64,000 nucleotides of DNA, from contig CAJOFE010000006.1 of the NCBI GenBank assembly GCA_905233825.1, forward strand, positions 1-64,000, written 5' to 3'. Position numbers and translations under genes: made by a program. Under the pieces are notes generated by a model. That model saw only the letters and a program-made list of their open reading frames with translations. It was not told the DNA's origin and ran no database searches. The first letter of the stretch is position 1. Each line of letters begins with the position of its first letter. The stretch comes from an uncultured Prevotella sp. Lineage in GTDB: Bacteria; Bacteroidota; Bacteroidia; Bacteroidales; Bacteroidaceae. Below, in pieces: positions 1 through 7,810 of the stretch.

Positions 1-2
1 GC

Positions 3-65
3 ACAGACATCCTCACCGTCATGGTAAAGGACGTCCTAGAGGATGAAGAGGACTTCATACAATAG
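3..65 (+). CDS. 3' end of an upstream gene (partial)
   Basis: Only one forward frame is open from the window edge to the TAG at 63-65. It encodes about 20 residues ending in an acidic stretch (DVLEDEEDFIQ). This is too short to identify. The call rests on the open frame and on the following promoter-bearing gap, so it could be chance. Confidence 0.4.
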   Translation, partial: TDILTVMVKDVLEDEEDFIQ

Positions 66-221
66 AAAGTGCGATTGCACTTGCCAGTTGAATTCGCGGG
101 TGGAGAATAAATGTTAATTATTTGTAAAGCCCTGTTTTCTGCACAAGAGGCGCCCTCCCTCCTATCTGTTGCTCGAAAAAAAAAAGATTTTTTCTTTTGC
201 TTTCTGTCTGTTTTCTCGTGC

Positions 222-240
222 CTTTGGCCATTGGCCGAAG
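222..240. other. GGCC hairpin in the gap upstream of the DUF3737 gene
   Basis: The arms CTTTGGCC (222-229) and GGCCGAAG (233-240) can pair with a 3-nt loop and one G-T pair. The hairpin lies between two T-rich direct repeats (about 187-203 and 273-290, both reading T-tract then CTTTTGC). It may be a terminator for the upstream gene or part of a repeat; no clean U-tract follows it directly. Confidence 0.35.
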
Positions 241-280
241 GTACTTTCGCTCAGAAATGAAAAGAAAAGTGTTTTTTTCT

Positions 281-311
281 TTTGCATTTCGCTCGCTTAT
301 TCGTACCTTTG
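281..311 (+). promoter_or_regulatory. Bacteroidota-type promoter of the DUF3737 gene
   Basis: TTTG at 281-284 and TACCTTTG at 304-311 are separated by 19 bp. This matches the -33/-7 consensus of the primary sigma factor in Bacteroides and relatives. The start codon follows 24 bp downstream. Confidence 0.8.
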
Positions 312-334
312 CAGGCAAACTAACGACAGGATAG

Positions 335-1192
335 ATGGAAATTATCAGTAATCAACACTTTGAGGGCGAACGCCCACTCTTTGAATCACACGGCCTGCGA
401 TTGGAGCAGGTGACGATTGGCGACGGCGAGAGTGCCGTGAAGGAATGTTCGGACATTGAGGCCGAGGACTGCCGCTTCTGGGGTAAGTATCCCTTCTGGC
501 ATGTGCACGGCCTGAAGATTAATCATTGTCAGTTTGATGCAGCTGCTCGTTCGGCCTTGTGGTATAGCGACCATTTGGATATGCGCAATACGCGCATCGA
601 CGGACCGAAGATGTTTCGCGAGATGCACGACCTCTATTTGGAGAATGTGGTCATCAACGATGCCGACGAAGTATTCTGGAAGTGTAAAGATATTGAGGCA
701 AAGAATCTGGAGCTTCACGACGGCACCTATCCCTTCATGTTCTGCGAGAACGTGAAGATTGAAGGGCTGAAGAGCGATTCAAGGTATGTCTTTCAGTACT
801 GCAAGAACGTGGAGATTAACAATGCCCATATCGTCACGAAGGACTCTTTCTGGGAGTGCGAGAACGTGACCATCACCAACAGCATCCTCGACGGCGAGTA
901 CTTGGCATGGCACTCGAAGCATGTGCGACTGGTGAACTGCCATCTGTTAGGCGAGCAGTTGCTGTGCTATGCTCACCATCTGGAGTTAGAGAACTGCTCG
1001 TTCGACAAGGCTTGCGACCGTGTCTTTGAGTATAGCGAGGTGGTGGCCGACATTCGTGGGCACATCGAGAACATCAAGAATCCCACCAGTGGCTATATCA
1101 TTGCTGACTCAATAGGTTCTGTGACCATCGATAAGAATATCCGTCAGCCAGCTGATTGTAGGATAGTTGTACGTACAAGCCCCCTAAGTTAG
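335..1192 (+). CDS. DUF3737 family protein (right-handed beta-helix-like)
   Basis: A 285-residue protein made almost entirely of short repeating turns of the type 'xxCxNVxIxNxxI' (for example ENVTITNSI, KNVEINNAHI, KDIEAKNLEL), as in DUF3737, which is predicted to fold as a beta-helix. There is no signal peptide, so it is probably cytoplasmic. I know of no established reaction for the family. The last residues (VVRTSPLS) and the stop codon come from a GC-rich palindromic repeat that begins at about 1177, so the native C-terminus was probably slightly different. A clear promoter lies upstream. The next gene, an aminotransferase, is on the same strand 45 bp downstream and may be co-transcribed. 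Confidence 0.85.
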   Translation: MEIISNQHFEGERPLFESHGLRLEQVTIGDGESAVKECSDIEAEDCRFWGKYPFWHVHGLKINHCQFDAAARSALWYSDHLDMRNTRIDGPKMFREMHDLYLENVVINDADEVFWKCKDIEAKNLELHDGTYPFMFCENVKIEGLKSDSRYVFQYCKNVEINNAHIVTKDSFWECENVTITNSILDGEYLAWHSKHVRLVNCHLLGEQLLCYAHHLELENCSFDKACDRVFEYSEVVADIRGHIENIKNPTSGYIIADSIGSVTIDKNIRQPADCRIVVRTSPLS

Positions 1193-1317
1193 GGGGATGG
1201 GGGTCTGAACAAACGAAGCCCCCAATATAAAACAAGAATGACTATGAAGAAACTCGGTTCAGACTCTCCGCTCGGCTCTGCCGCTTTGCTCTGCAAAGAA
1301 CCCCCTAACTTAGGGGG
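1180..1317. repeat. Inverted pair of CCCCCTAA/TTAGGGGG palindromic repeats
   Basis: The near-palindrome CCCCCTAAGTTAGGGGG lies at 1180-1196, and its exact reverse complement at 1301-1317. They are about 104 bp apart and span the end of the DUF3737 gene and the start of the aminotransferase gene. Between them lies ATGGGGGTCT and a C/G-rich tract (1259-1296) with repeated CTCTGC-like words. Other members of the GC-rich class occur in the window (5957-6040, 12779-12815, 37131-37165, 38908-39032, 62120-62164, 62222-62256). Confidence 0.85.
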
Positions 1318-2491
1318 CTCAGTCTTTGATGAGATTGTTGAGCGACGTGGCACTAACTGTGTAAAGTGGGATGAGGCACCCTCCACCCTTCACGATGTGA
1401 TTCCCCTGTGGGTGGCCGATATGGACTTCAAGGTGGCGCCTGCCATACAAGAGGCATTGCGCCGTCGGGTGGAGCATGGCGTCTTCGGCTATAACATCGT
1501 ACCCGATAGCTACTACGAGGCTGTTATCTCCTGGTTCCATCGTCGCCACGGGTGGACCATTCGTCGCGAGGAGATTCTCTACACCACTGCTGTGGTGCCT
1601 GCGATGTCGGTAGTCATCAAGGCGCTCACGATGCCTGGTGAGAAAGTGCTCATCCTCTCGCCTGCCTACAACTGTTTCTTCTCCAGCATCAAGAACAACG
1701 GATGCGAGGTGCAGGAGTCAGCACTTATATGGGAAGGGGCAATGGGGTGGACCATTGACTGGCAGGACTTCGAGGCAAAATGTGCCGACGAGAAGACCAC
1801 CATCTTCCTCCTTTGCAATCCCCACAATCCCACAGGGCGTGTGTGGACCCGTGAGGAGCTGAGATGCATGAACGACATCTGTCAGAAGCATGACGTGAAA
1901 GTGGTGAGCGACGAGATACATTGCGAACTGGTGATGCCTGGCCACACGTTTGTTCCTTTTGGTACGGTGGCTCAGGAATATGTGGTGATGAACAGTCCTT
2001 CGAAGTCGTTCAATACTGCTGGTCTGCAGATTGCCAACATCATCTGTTCCAATGCCTCTTGGCGTCGCCGCATTGACCGTGCCATCAACATCAACGAAGT
2101 ATGCGACGTCAATCCTTTCGGTATTGTCGCCCTCCAAGCAGCCTACAACGATAGTGAGGACTGGATCGACGAGCTGAACCAATACCTATGGGGCAACTAT
2201 CAGGCGCTTTGCCAATTTTTCGCAGAGCAACTGCCCACGCTCGTTGTCAGCAAGTTGGAGGGTACCTATCTCGTTTGGGTCGATGTCTCTGCATTGGGCA
2301 TTCCCGTTGAGCAGCTCTGCGACCGTCTGCTCCAGGAGGCTCATGTGTGGGTGAACCCAGGCACCATGTACGGCCCTGAGACAGGAAAAGGCTATATCCG
2401 CATCAACATTGCCTGTCCTCGCAGTCTTCTCATGGAAGGGCTCAGGCGCATGGAGAAAGTTATTACACTAATACATCCCACACGGCAATGA
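1238..2491 (+). CDS. PLP-dependent aminotransferase/C-S lyase, MalY/PatB type
   Basis: A 417-residue fold-type I PLP enzyme. The family covers cystathionine beta-lyases (PatB, MalY), which cut C-S bonds in cystathionine or cysteine conjugates, and some aminotransferases. Family landmarks are FDEIVERRGTN..KWD at the start of the domain, PLWVADMDF, the NPHNPTGRVW motif, SDEIHCEL, and the Schiff-base lysine in SPSKSFNTAGLQ (Lys256). Homologues normally start just before FDEI. Here about 28 extra residues (PLGSAALLCKEPPNLGGS and before) are encoded by an inserted GC-rich repeat, and no other in-frame ATG is closer than 1238 or 1244. The 3' end overlaps the convergent hemolysin III gene by 29 bp. 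Substrate specificity cannot be read from sequence. Confidence 0.88.
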   Translation: MTMKKLGSDSPLGSAALLCKEPPNLGGSVFDEIVERRGTNCVKWDEAPSTLHDVIPLWVADMDFKVAPAIQEALRRRVEHGVFGYNIVPDSYYEAVISWFHRRHGWTIRREEILYTTAVVPAMSVVIKALTMPGEKVLILSPAYNCFFSSIKNNGCEVQESALIWEGAMGWTIDWQDFEAKCADEKTTIFLLCNPHNPTGRVWTREELRCMNDICQKHDVKVVSDEIHCELVMPGHTFVPFGTVAQEYVVMNSPSKSFNTAGLQIANIICSNASWRRRIDRAININEVCDVNPFGIVALQAAYNDSEDWIDELNQYLWGNYQALCQFFAEQLPTLVVSKLEGTYLVWVDVSALGIPVEQLCDRLLQEAHVWVNPGTMYGPETGKGYIRINIACPRSLLMEGLRRMEKVITLIHPTRQ

Positions 2492-3101
2492 TGTGGCAGA
2501 TGCTGCCTGCCAGCACGAAGAAATGGAACACGGAGTGCATGTAGCGCCGCTTGTTCAGGGAATAGAACAGGGCACCCGTGATGTAGCACACCCCCTCGGC
2601 AATGATCCATGCTACAGCGGCTGTGCTGACGGTGTGGATGAGTGGCTTGAAGGCCACCAGCACCGACAGGCCCATCAGCACGAAGCAGAGCGTTTCCACA
2701 TGGGAATGCTCTTTTAGTTTGACGAAGCTGACGATGGTGCCAGCAATGGCTGCAGCCCATACGAAAGCAAAGAGCCCATAGCCCCACCAGCCCTCGTTGC
2801 GCATGGCCACGAGCGTGATAGGCGAGTAACTGCCTGCTATGTGCCAGTAGATGGCGGCATGATCCCAACGGCGCAGTCGTTCTTTCCATCGCGAAGTGCG
2901 AGGCAGGGAGTGGTAGGCCGTCGAGGCGATATAGCTGGCCAGCATGCCAAAGAGATAGAGCGCCACGCCAAAGTCGGCCCATGCGCCATGAGGCACGGCC
3001 AGCACGATCAGGATAGTTCCCAAGACAGCACCAAGCGCGATGCCTGCAGCATGCGACCAGGCATTCCACAGTTCCTCGCGCTTGGTGTATCGAATGGGCA
3101 T
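2463..3101 (-). CDS. trhA: Hemolysin III / TrhA family membrane protein (PAQR)
   Basis: A 212-residue integral membrane protein with seven predicted helices. The conserved features are the N-terminal EELWNAWSHAAG, the STAYHSLP motif, WDHAAIYWHIAGSYSP, and the C-terminal HSVFHFFVLAGSICH histidines that define the PAQR/hemolysin III superfamily. The histidines and acidic residues are thought to bind a metal, and relatives include adiponectin receptors and membrane-fluidity regulators. The name hemolysin is historical. Length is normal for the family. It is convergent with the aminotransferase gene and overlaps its end. A 7-nt-periodic purine-rich tract separates it from the WG-repeat gene on the same strand. 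Confidence 0.9.
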   Translation of the reverse strand: MPIRYTKREELWNAWSHAAGIALGAVLGTILIVLAVPHGAWADFGVALYLFGMLASYIASTAYHSLPRTSRWKERLRRWDHAAIYWHIAGSYSPITLVAMRNEGWWGYGLFAFVWAAAIAGTIVSFVKLKEHSHVETLCFVLMGLSVLVAFKPLIHTVSTAAVAWIIAEGVCYITGALFYSLNKRRYMHSVFHFFVLAGSICHIIAVWDVLV

Positions 3102-3105
3102 TAAA

Positions 3106-3161
3106 GGGAGGGAGGAGTAAGTAGGAAGTAGGAAGGAGGAAGGAGGAAGTAGGAAGGAGGG
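3106..3161. repeat. Period-7 repeat tract
   Basis: The spacer between the hemolysin III and WG-repeat genes is built of tandem 7-nt units close to GTAGGAA and GGAGGAA, with about seven units in register. It belongs to the heptamer class found throughout the window. Confidence 0.8.
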
Positions 3162-4433
3162 TTAGCCTACGGCTTCAGCATCGGCTTCTTCAATTTCCTC
3201 GTCCATTGCATCGTCGTAGTACTCAGGCTCTCCGTAGTCAATGTCGTCGTACTCGTCTTCGTACTCCTCGGCATTCACGCCCCAGTAGTAGCCCATGCCA
3301 TAGTCGAAGATCTCGGCTTCGCAATCCACTTCTTCGCCCTTCTCATCTACAAGGACGTAGCCCTCATTATATTTGCCTACGAGCATACGGGTGTCGTAGT
3401 TCTTGTATTCGGGGTCGAACAGGACGACATAGCCTTTGGGCAGGCGCTTGATTTTCTCCCCTTCCATGGTAAGCAGGTAGTACTTGTCATTGTCGCCACC
3501 AGTTGCGCCAACCAATATTTTGCCGTTGTAGTTCAGCGTGGAGTATTTGTCCTTGATGATGGTTTCGCCTTCGGTGTTCATCAGGCTATATTTCTCTTTG
3601 TTGTAGTTGTAGACGACGAAGTAGTTGTTGTGGAAGCTGGTGACAGAGCATCCTTCCTTCAGCTTCTTCACAATCTCGCCTTGCTTGTTGATGATGGCGG
3701 GCTTCGTCTCATCGTCACCAGCAGGCATCCTGACATCCAGCAGACCGTCGATGAAACGGAAATCGTCGGGAGTCATCTCCTTGAACTTCTTGGTGAAGAC
3801 CACCTCGCCCTTCGTGTCGAGAACGCTCCACTTGGCTCCGTCCTCATCGGGGTCGGCTAAATAGACGATGCCCAGGCCCTCGTTGAAGTTCCATGCGTCG
3901 TAGTATTTGAAGGGGATGACCGTCTCGCCGTTCTCGTCGATGTAGCCCCATTTACCGTTCTCCAGCTTCACCATGGCCAGCCCGTCGAAGAAGTTGTAGG
4001 CCTGTATGGTTTTCTTTCCCTTGATTTTCTTCAGGTCGAGGACCTTGTTACCCTCCTTGTCGATATAGCTGATGTTCTTGTTGTCATCGACCACAGGGCA
4101 GTATTTGCCAGTGAAGGCGCCCACGTCCTTGTATTTGCCTATCTTCTCTACCTTCCCCTCATCGGTAAGTTTATAGAGGGTATAGTGCTCCTCGTCCATG
4201 TCATAGACGCTGAAGCAGTCATTAACGACACTCGAGGGCTGGTTGTCGAACTTCGGCTGAAGGATGATGTTGCCGTTCAGATCCATCAGACCCCACTTGC
4301 CGTCCTCTTCTTCCTGGAAGGCGATGTAATCAATTGTAAACCCTGTACTCGACGAGCCTCCGAACAGCTTGTCGCAACCTGTCAGCAATAGCATGAGTGC
4401 TACGCTCAATGATAAATAAAAAATACGTTTCAT
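3162..4433 (-). CDS. WG-repeat lipoprotein
   Basis: A 423-residue predicted lipoprotein. The signal peptide MKRIFYLSLSVALMLLLTGC ends in a lipobox (LLTGC). The mature part holds several WG beta-strand repeats, most clearly KWGLMDLNGNIILQPKFD near residue 47 and KWGYIDENGETVIPFKYYD near residue 160, each followed by a 'FNEGLGIV'-like strand. WG repeats form propeller-like or solenoid binding surfaces; no specific function is known for most. The last about 45 residues are highly acidic and tyrosine-rich (DEYDDIDYGEPEYYDD), perhaps for cation or surface contacts. It is probably anchored in the outer membrane. There is no clear -33/-7 promoter; the upstream gap is a repeat array. Confidence 0.85.
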   Translation of the reverse strand: MKRIFYLSLSVALMLLLTGCDKLFGGSSSTGFTIDYIAFQEEEDGKWGLMDLNGNIILQPKFDNQPSSVVNDCFSVYDMDEEHYTLYKLTDEGKVEKIGKYKDVGAFTGKYCPVVDDNKNISYIDKEGNKVLDLKKIKGKKTIQAYNFFDGLAMVKLENGKWGYIDENGETVIPFKYYDAWNFNEGLGIVYLADPDEDGAKWSVLDTKGEVVFTKKFKEMTPDDFRFIDGLLDVRMPAGDDETKPAIINKQGEIVKKLKEGCSVTSFHNNYFVVYNYNKEKYSLMNTEGETIIKDKYSTLNYNGKILVGATGGDNDKYYLLTMEGEKIKRLPKGYVVLFDPEYKNYDTRMLVGKYNEGYVLVDEKGEEVDCEAEIFDYGMGYYWGVNAEEYEDEYDDIDYGEPEYYDDAMDEEIEEADAEAVG

Positions 4434-4473
4434 GTTGTTTGTTTATAATTATAATGTTTAATGCTCTCTATTG

Positions 4474-4671
4474 ACGGTTAGACGTTTTTTTTGACGGTCA
4501 GACGAATTATACGATTTTTGACGGTTAGACGTTTTTTTTCTGACGGTTAGACGAATTATGCGATTTTTGACGGTCAGACGATAGGACGTTTTCTTCGTCT
4601 ATCCGTCTATAATCTCGTTCGTCCGTCTTAAGCCCGTCTATCCGTCTAATAACCCGTTCATCCGTCTAATC
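4474..4671. repeat. GACGGTTAGACG / CGTCTATCCGTC repeat array
   Basis: About 200 bp between the WG-repeat gene and RNase R. The left half carries at least five copies of GACGGT(T/C)AGACG separated by T-rich or AATTATxCGATTTTT spacers. The right half carries the complementary form CGTCTATCCGTCTA several times. The two halves can fold back on each other. Spacers are short and alike, unlike a CRISPR. The right arm reaches the RNase R stop codon. Confidence 0.85.
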
Positions 4672-6888
4672 TGCTAGTATGAAGTCCAGCTGTCGGCGCT
4701 CCACGTTGGCACGGGCCACTTTGATGCGCACTTCATCGCCCAGCTGGTACTTACGATGGTGGCGACGTCCCACCAGCTGGTAGTTCTTCTCGTCGAACTC
4801 ATAGTAGTCGCCGTCCAGATCGTGCATGCCTACCAGGCCTTCGCAGTGGTTCTCGTCGATCTCGCAGTAGATGCCGTAGCTCTGCACGCCACTGATGTGG
4901 GCGTCGAACTCCATGCCTATCTTGTCGGCCATGAACTCCACCATCTTGTACTTGATGCTGTCGCGCTCAGCATTCTGTGCCGTCTGCTCCATCTCACTCG
5001 AGTGTTCGCACAGCTCCTCGTAGTGGTCTTGGTTCGCCGAGCGACCTCCCTCCTGATAGCGTGTCAGCAATCGATGCACCATCGTGTCAGGATAGCGACG
5101 GATGGGCGAGGTGAAGTGGGTGTAGTAGTCGAAGGCCAGACCATAGTGCCCGATGTTGTGTGTCGAATACTTCGCCTTCATCATGGCACGCAGGGCCATC
5201 GTCTCCACCAGCTTCTGCTCTCTACGGCCCTCGGCATCAGTCATCAGCTTGTTCAGACTGCGCGAGATGGCACCACGCGTGCCGCTGGTCTTGATCTTAT
5301 AGCCGAAGGGCGCTACTACCATGCGCAGGTTCTCCAGTTTCTGCGGATCGGGCTGGTCGTGCACACGATAGGGCAGCGTCTTCGCCTTCGTGCCTTTGGG
5401 CACACGTCCTATCATTTCAGCCACCGTTCTGTTGGCCAACAGCATGAACTCTTCGATGAGCTGGGTGGCCAGGGTACTCTTCTTGAAGAAGCAACGGGTG
5501 GGCTTGCCATTCTCGTCGATGTCGAAGTGCAGCTCCTCGCGGTCGAACTTCACGGCACCGTTCTCGAAGCGGCGCTCGCGCAGTTTCTGAGCCATCTGGC
5601 TGAGTATGCGCAGTCCCTCTGAAAGCTCATCCTCGCTCCCTTTCCCTTTGGAGGGTGCGGTCAGTATCTCCTGCACCTCCTCGTAGGCATAGCGCCGATC
5701 GCTCTTGATGACGGTATGTGCCAGATGCCACTTCTTGATGTTGGCATCCTTGTCCAGGACGAAGATCACGCTGTAGCACAGCTTCTCCTCGTTGGGACGG
5801 AGCGAGCAGATGAAGTTGCACAGGCGCTCAGGCAGCATCGGTATGGTGCGATCCACCAGATACACGCTCGTGGCCCGTTGCTGTGCCTCCTTGTCTATAA
5901 TAGAACCCTCGGTGACGTAGTGGCTCACGTCAGCAATGTGAACGCCGACCTCCCATAAGCCTCTCTCCCCGCCCTCTCCAGAAGGAGAGGGAGCCGTCGT
6001 GGAGTTCCCCCTCTCTTTGGAGGGGGTTAGGGGGAGGCTTCGTATCGACAATGCATCATCAAAGTCCTTGGCGTCAGCAGGGTCGATGGTGAAGGTCAGC
6101 ACATCGCGGAAGTCCTCGCGCCGGGCTATCTCCTCCGGTGTAATCTCGGCAGAGATCTTGTTGGCAGCATCTTCCACGCGCTGTGGATATTTGTAGGGCA
6201 GGTCATACTGTGCCAGGATGGCATGCATCTCCACGTCGTTGTTGCCCTGCTGGCCCAGGACGTCGATGACTTCGCCCACCAGGTTCTTCGACTCAGGGCC
6301 AGGCCACTGGGTGATTTTCACCACCGCCTTCTCGCCCGTCTTGCCGCCCTTCAGCTTCTTCTTGGGAATGAGGATGTCGTGCACGAAGATGTTCCCCTCA
6401 GTCACGAGGAAGGCATAGTCCTTCTCCACCTGCAGGATGCCCACGGCCTGGTTGTGCTTACGCTCCAGAATCTCCGTCACGATGGCCTCCTTGATATGGT
6501 TCTGACGGCGAGCCATCATCGCCACACGTACACGGTCGCCACCCATTGCACTCATCGAGTTGCGCTCGCTCACGAAGATGGGCTTGCCTCCGTCGTCAGG
6601 CATGAACGAGTTCTTGCCGTTGGCCTTGCGGATGAACGTACCCTCCTGCACCTGGGTCTTCAGGTTCAGGCGATAGGTCGAGTTGTCCACCTTGCTCAGA
6701 TAGTCATCCCACGCCATCTCCTCCATCACATCCACAGCCAGCATCTTGGCAGGATGCGTGTCCAGTTTCAGGGCCTTGAACACCTGCTTAAAACTCAGTG
6801 CCTCGCCCGGATGAGCCTGAAAGAGCCCCTGCACGGCATCGGCCACCTGTCGCTTCGACAGTCGTCTTCCTCCTTTTCTTTGTCCCAT
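4666..6888 (-). CDS. rnr: Ribonuclease R (with in-frame repeat insertion)
   Basis: A 740-residue RNase R, a processive 3'-5' exoribonuclease of the RNB family that degrades structured RNA. Order: basic N-terminal winged-helix region (KRQVADAVQGLFQAHPG), two cold-shock/OB regions, the RNB catalytic core starting at DVLTFTIDPADAKDFDDALSI with its metal-binding aspartates (about residues 260-280), and a C-terminal S1 domain (FDAHISGVQSYGIYCEI). An 84-bp GC-rich palindromic element (5957-6040) adds 28 codons (SLPLTPSKERG..SGEGGERG) between DDALSI and WEVGVHIADVSHYV, which normally lie close together. A smaller repeat-like addition (LTAPSKGKGSED) occurs near residue 410. The frame stays open, so the protein may still be made and active. 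A promoter lies at 6936-6966. Confidence 0.93.
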   Translation of the reverse strand: MGQRKGGRRLSKRQVADAVQGLFQAHPGEALSFKQVFKALKLDTHPAKMLAVDVMEEMAWDDYLSKVDNSTYRLNLKTQVQEGTFIRKANGKNSFMPDDGGKPIFVSERNSMSAMGGDRVRVAMMARRQNHIKEAIVTEILERKHNQAVGILQVEKDYAFLVTEGNIFVHDILIPKKKLKGGKTGEKAVVKITQWPGPESKNLVGEVIDVLGQQGNNDVEMHAILAQYDLPYKYPQRVEDAANKISAEITPEEIARREDFRDVLTFTIDPADAKDFDDALSIRSLPLTPSKERGNSTTAPSPSGEGGERGLWEVGVHIADVSHYVTEGSIIDKEAQQRATSVYLVDRTIPMLPERLCNFICSLRPNEEKLCYSVIFVLDKDANIKKWHLAHTVIKSDRRYAYEEVQEILTAPSKGKGSEDELSEGLRILSQMAQKLRERRFENGAVKFDREELHFDIDENGKPTRCFFKKSTLATQLIEEFMLLANRTVAEMIGRVPKGTKAKTLPYRVHDQPDPQKLENLRMVVAPFGYKIKTSGTRGAISRSLNKLMTDAEGRREQKLVETMALRAMMKAKYSTHNIGHYGLAFDYYTHFTSPIRRYPDTMVHRLLTRYQEGGRSANQDHYEELCEHSSEMEQTAQNAERDSIKYKMVEFMADKIGMEFDAHISGVQSYGIYCEIDENHCEGLVGMHDLDGDYYEFDEKNYQLVGRRHHRKYQLGDEVRIKVARANVERRQLDFILAD
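5957..6040. repeat. GC-rich palindromic element inside rnr (84 bp, two units)
   Basis: Two units, 5957-5994 and 6005-6040, lie back to back. The outer ends are AAGCC (5957-5961) and GGCTT (6036-6040), and each unit has CTCTCC/GGAGAGG or CCCCTC/GAGGGGG arms. Its length of 84 bp equals 28 codons, so the reading frame of rnr is kept. Confidence 0.85.
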
Positions 6889-6935
6889 AGCAATATTGGT
6901 TTTAGTTCCTTTTATGCGGCATCTCTATTACGCCG

Positions 6936-6966
6936 CAAAGTTACAAAATCTTTTTTTAACGACCAA
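6936..6966 (-). promoter_or_regulatory. Promoter of rnr
   Basis: On the minus strand TAACTTTG (6936-6943) is preceded after 20 bp by TTG (6964-6966), fitting the -33/-7 consensus. The start codon follows about 47 bp downstream. Confidence 0.65.
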
Positions 6967-7756
6967 CTTTTTTCCTATAAAATCTCTCTGCATAGCCATA
7001 AGGTTAAGCCTCATGAAAAAACAAATGCCGTTTCTTGGCCTTGAAGGCGGCATCTCCGGGCACTGGAAACTGCACCTCGACGGCCTCGAAACACGTCCTG
7101 TTCTCATGTGGGCAACTATTTGCAAGGCGAGCCGCAGCCGATGGTCGCCATTGTATCTTGATTGCAATGGCAAAGGTACAACTTTTTTCCGAGGTGTGCA
7201 AGTGTTTTGCAAAATCATTTTCAAATTATTTTGGGGCACAGACACGCGATTCGCCCCCACCACCGTCAGCCCTGCAAACGGTATAGTACCATAGTACCAT
7301 AGTACCATTTGCATTTTCAGTTTCGCATGGCAAAAAATCTAAGCATATATATAATATAATAATAATTGTACTATTTCAGGTTACTAAACACTCTGCCTTA
7401 TCCCTGAATACGGTTGAATTTTTTCCGTATTGTGTTTTCAATTTTCGAAATGGTACTATGGTACTATATGGGTCGAATAATTCTCTTAACCCTTGTGTGG
7501 CTATATAAAAAACGAGGTATGCAAGGTTTTTGCAAATTTATTTTCAAATTATTTTGTGGGGCCAAAACGTGATTCACCCTGTCCGTCAGCCTGCAACGGT
7601 ATAGTACCATAGTACCATTTGCATTCTCAGTTTTTGTCCGCCAGCCCTGTAAATGGTATAGTACCATAGTACCATTTGTATTTTCAGTTCCGTATGGTAC
7701 CATCCTGCTTTCGCTGATTGCATAACTTTAACAAATGAAAAATTAGTGCCATTATT
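6967..7756. repeat. Non-coding region with two ~95-bp direct repeats and TAGTACCA repeats
   Basis: No convincing gene lies here. A unit starting near CAAGTGTTTTGCAAA (about 7198-7320) recurs diverged at about 7518-7635. Both units contain TTTTCAAATTATTTTG, a GCGATTC/GTGATTC block, CGTCAGCC, then GGTATAGTACC with 8-bp TAGTACCA repeats and TTTGCATT(T/C)TCAGTTT. A third partial unit (CAGCCCTGTAAATGG...) is at about 7643-7690. Short inverted copies (TGGTACTATGGTACTATATGG) sit at about 7450-7471. The organisation resembles degenerate remnants of a mobile or structured repeat. Confidence 0.7.
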
Positions 7757-7788
7757 TTTGTGTCTTTACAGAAAAATGATTATCTTTG
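7757..7788 (+). promoter_or_regulatory. Promoter of the ORF6N gene
   Basis: TTTG (7757-7760) and TATCTTTG (7781-7788) are 20 bp apart. The promoter overlaps the first possible ATG of the frame (7760), so translation more likely starts at 7811. Confidence 0.8.
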
Positions 7789-7810
7789 CACGCAAGTAAC
7801 TAAAAGCAAT

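Noticed and set aside
4474..4671. A CRISPR-like array of 12-bp repeats
   Set aside because: Repeats are too short, spacers are alike and very short, the orientation flips midway, and no cas gene is nearby.
6223..7044. Long plus-strand open frame opposite rnr
   Set aside because: It is antisense to RNase R, rich in His/Leu/Val as expected from the complement of a coding strand, and has no family features.
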